Of a stretch of DNA of 54,218 bases, positions 52,264 to 54,218 are shown piece by piece; position 1 is the stretch's first letter; every line of letters begins with the position of its first letter. Both the position numbers and the translations under genes were made by a program. The DNA is from Methylomonas lenta (GTDB taxonomy: Bacteria > Pseudomonadota > Gammaproteobacteria > Methylococcales > Methylomonadaceae): contig NZ_LUUI01000145.1 in the NCBI RefSeq assembly GCF_001644015.1, positions 1 to 54,218 of the forward strand, read 5' to 3'. A model generated the notes under the pieces. It saw only the letters and a list, made by a program, of their open reading frames with translations. It was not told the DNA's origin and ran no database searches.

Positions 52264-53847
52264 ATGAATAATCGACTACTGTCCCGTTTGACGCCCGTTT
52301 CTTTTCTCCAGGCTTTTGTAATCCACAGCGTTAATCTGTGGAAAAAGCATAACGAGCAATTCTCGCACCAAGATAACTCAGTTCAATATCTAGGCTTGTC
52401 TGCGTGCAGTTGTTTTGAAGAAACCGTCAGAAAGCAATTGGAGTTTCAAGATGCTTTGACGCGTGATCAGTATACGGATGTAATCATCGAAATTAAGAAC
52501 CAGATTGGCGGAGAATTCAGCAGGGCATCGAGCGGTGAAGCTGATATTCGGGTTGAAAACACTCGCTGTCCTTTTGGAGCGCAGGTAAAAGAAACACCTG
52601 AGCTGTGTCAGATGACCTCGTCGGTTTTTGGCGGCATCGCAGCCCGAAACTTCGGATACGCCCAAGTCGAATTACGAAAGCGCATCGCGGTAGGGGATTC
52701 GGTCTGCGACGTTGCAATTTATCTAAACCGGGAAGACCATCAACCTAGACGTGGGGATGAATATTTCTTCCAGGATGGTGAGCTCATCTCCAAATTGAAT
52801 GATACCGATGCGATAGTCCAGGTTACTGACAAAACAGACCGCTACTGGTGCGGGTGTGGGGATACTGAAACGGCGAGCGTGCAAAAGCCGCAAACTCTGG
52901 TCATCGGGGATTCAAAAGCGATACGCGATGTCACGGATGCGATCGAGATCGTCGCTCCAACCATGGCTAATATGTTGTTAGGTGGCGAAACCGGGGTGGG
53001 AAAGGAGCTCATCGCACGCGCCATTCATGCTACTAGCGGACGAAACCCGGAAAAATTTATCGCCGTAAACTGCGCGGCAATCGCCGAATCTCTGATAGAA
53101 AGTGCTTTGTTCGGCCATGAAAAGGGAGCATTTACCGGCGCTTACAATGTTCACAAGGGCTTTTTCGAAAGAGCTTGCAGCGGAACGCTGTTTTTGGATG
53201 AAATTGACGGCCTAAGCCTAACTAGTCAGGCTAAATTGCTGCGGGTACTCCAAGAAGGTGAATTTGAACGAGTTGGCGGCAGACAACTCATTAAAACCGA
53301 TATCCGTATTATCGTAGCGTCCAATCGCAAACTCAAAGACCTAGTGTCGGCAGGCGAATTCCGCAAAGACCTTTTTTATCGGCTAAATATCGTTACTATA
53401 AATATCCCGCCGTTACGGGAACGGCGTGACGATATTGTCGCGTTAGTTGATCATTTCTTAAAAAAATTGTCGGTCAAATACCAAAAACCACCCAAAAGTC
53501 TTGGCGAACAGGCGTGGCTAAAAATGATGCATTACGATTGGCCGGGAAATATTCGGGAATTGGAAAACGTCTTGGAGAACGCCTTTCTGTTTGCTAAAAC
53601 GGAAGTGATTGAGAACATATCTATCGAAGTTTCTGATTCAGAAGTAGACCAAACTCATCACAGCCTTATCCAGTCGACCAAGGAAAAAGTTTCCCGTAAT
53701 GTCGAAATAAAACTGCTACATGACGCTTTGGCAAGATGTTCTGGAAATGTGAGCGCCGTTGCAAGAGAAATGGGGATTACCCCTCGCGCAATCCATCAAA
53801 AACTTAAAAAACATCGTATTGATGCGGACGAATATAGAACCAAATAA
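52264..53847 (+). CDS. Sigma-54-dependent activator with MetOD1-like sensor domain
   Basis: A 527-residue transcription activator. Residues 1-185 form a sensor region with CPFGAQVKETPELCQMTSSV then FGGIAARNFGYAQVELRKRI and GDSVCDVAIYLNRED, the cysteine-bearing pattern of the methanogen output domain (MetOD1). AAA+ core: Walker A GGETGVGKE (about 240-248), GAFTGA (288-293), Walker B GTLFLDEIDGL, and the arginine finger region. A Fis-like HTH is at about 490-520 (CSGNVSAVAREMGITPRA). The conserved GAFTGA loop shows it can open sigma-54 promoters. The ligand is probably a small molecule or metal centre held by cysteines. It likely regulates the adjacent genes or a distant operon. Confidence 0.9.
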   Translation: MNNRLLSRLTPVSFLQAFVIHSVNLWKKHNEQFSHQDNSVQYLGLSACSCFEETVRKQLEFQDALTRDQYTDVIIEIKNQIGGEFSRASSGEADIRVENTRCPFGAQVKETPELCQMTSSVFGGIAARNFGYAQVELRKRIAVGDSVCDVAIYLNREDHQPRRGDEYFFQDGELISKLNDTDAIVQVTDKTDRYWCGCGDTETASVQKPQTLVIGDSKAIRDVTDAIEIVAPTMANMLLGGETGVGKELIARAIHATSGRNPEKFIAVNCAAIAESLIESALFGHEKGAFTGAYNVHKGFFERACSGTLFLDEIDGLSLTSQAKLLRVLQEGEFERVGGRQLIKTDIRIIVASNRKLKDLVSAGEFRKDLFYRLNIVTINIPPLRERRDDIVALVDHFLKKLSVKYQKPPKSLGEQAWLKMMHYDWPGNIRELENVLENAFLFAKTEVIENISIEVSDSEVDQTHHSLIQSTKEKVSRNVEIKLLHDALARCSGNVSAVAREMGITPRAIHQKLKKHRIDADEYRTK

Positions 53848-54218
53848 GTTATCCATAGCGTGTTTTATACTTGTAAATCAGGAATCCTAAAACAATGGAA
53901 TCTAATAAAAACAAATAATTAGCTATTCATCACTACTCATGCAAGCTGGCAATTTTGGAATTCAAAGTAAAGTGGATTCCCTCGTCATAGGGTGCGTTTT
54001 AAACAAACGACACTAAAGTTCCATAGGTATTTCAGCTTGCAATCGAAAATACAAAAACCAGGAATCAGCGCATTTTTCGAGCAGCATGAGCTACAACTGA
54101 CGGGCGCTCAAACCGACATTATTTGCAACTGAAACCAATGACTTAGAGGGACTTTTGTGAGAACGTTAGGTTAGGAATGCGCATAAAACAAGTTGGTCAG
54201 CTGTGGGTGCGAATTTAT
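53848..54218. other. Intergenic region with repeat and inverted repeat
   Basis: The last 371 bp contain no supported gene. GCAAGCTG (53941-53948) and CAGCTTGC (54033-54040) are inverted, about 100 bp apart, possibly the ends of a miniature element. The second copy of the 38 bp repeat lies at 54136-54173. Confidence 0.5.
54136..54173 (+). repeat. Dispersed 38 bp repeat, copy 2
   Basis: Begins CAATGACTTAGAGGG; gapless match to 50842-50879 at 30 of 38 positions. The two copies flank the carbonic anhydrase, FmdB and sigma-54 activator genes in the same orientation. Confidence 0.7.

Noticed and set aside
1-54218. tRNA, rRNA, CRISPR arrays, intact insertion sequences
   Set aside because: No cloverleaf, rRNA-like sequence, regularly spaced repeat array or transposase gene was seen on either strand by eye.

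Overview
The window looks like a chromosomal segment of an aerobic gammaproteobacterium, most likely a type I methanotroph (Methylococcales). Three points support this. A flavoprotein and a dihydropteroate-synthase-like protein of the tetrahydromethanopterin cofactor pathway sit as an overlapping pair (7167-9103), a marker of methylotrophs and methanogens. A complete MSHA-type pilus cluster of gammaproteobacterial order is present. Copper handling, which matters to methanotrophs, takes up a whole operon. The genus assignment is inference. No rRNA, tRNA, CRISPR array, intact insertion sequence or prophage was seen.

Layout. 1-7.1 kb: a small lipoprotein, a solitary recC, a short SPFH membrane protein, a MinD/FlhG-like ATPase with a long C-terminal extension, and a Uma2-type nuclease gene. 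7.2-12.5 kb: the methanopterin pair, methylthioadenosine salvage genes (mtaD divergent from mtnA), a CysZ-like membrane protein and a DUF1289-like protein. 12.5-17.5 kb, minus strand: a metal operon with two tiny membrane proteins, a free-standing Cys-rich metal-binding domain, an HMA-like membrane protein lacking CXXC, a Cu(I)-type P1B-1 ATPase and a SafE/TauE-like protein. It has a hairpin over its first ribosome-binding site and an internal terminator.

17.8-32.6 kb: MSHA pilus biogenesis (mshI, pilN-like, mshJ, K, L, M, N, E, G, then the pilin set mshA/B-like, C, D, O, P). A DUF6701/MshQ-like adhesin gene is inserted in reverse orientation between the two halves. 32.6-36.8 kb, minus strand: a tight dacC-dat-ybeD-lipB-lipA operon (cell wall D-alanine plus lipoate), followed by a possible small RNA with its own terminator. 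36.9-38.1 kb: an orphan small gene and a twin-FHA protein.

38.3-42.3 kb: acetate/acetyl-CoA metabolism (pta, a DUF2380-like exported protein, ackA) with a decayed gene tail inside. 42.3-44.8 kb: a structured intergenic region, a RegB/RegA redox two-component pair and a VanZ-like protein. 44.9-48.8 kb: a GNAT-DUF7931 fusion, a truncated ABC-2 permease remnant, a FemAB-like acyltransferase, an FMN-binding split-barrel protein and a CPXCG zinc protein. 48.9-50.7 kb: an MsbA-like ABC exporter. 51.2-53.8 kb: a beta-carbonic-anhydrase-fold enzyme, an FmdB-type zinc ribbon and a sigma-54 activator with a cysteine-bearing MetOD1-like sensor domain.

The most promising candidate for an undescribed system is the 12.5-17.5 kb operon. 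Its parts resemble membrane-compartment (ferrosome-like) gene sets, but the ATPase carries copper rather than iron-type motifs. Second is the carbonic anhydrase / FmdB / sigma-54 activator group.
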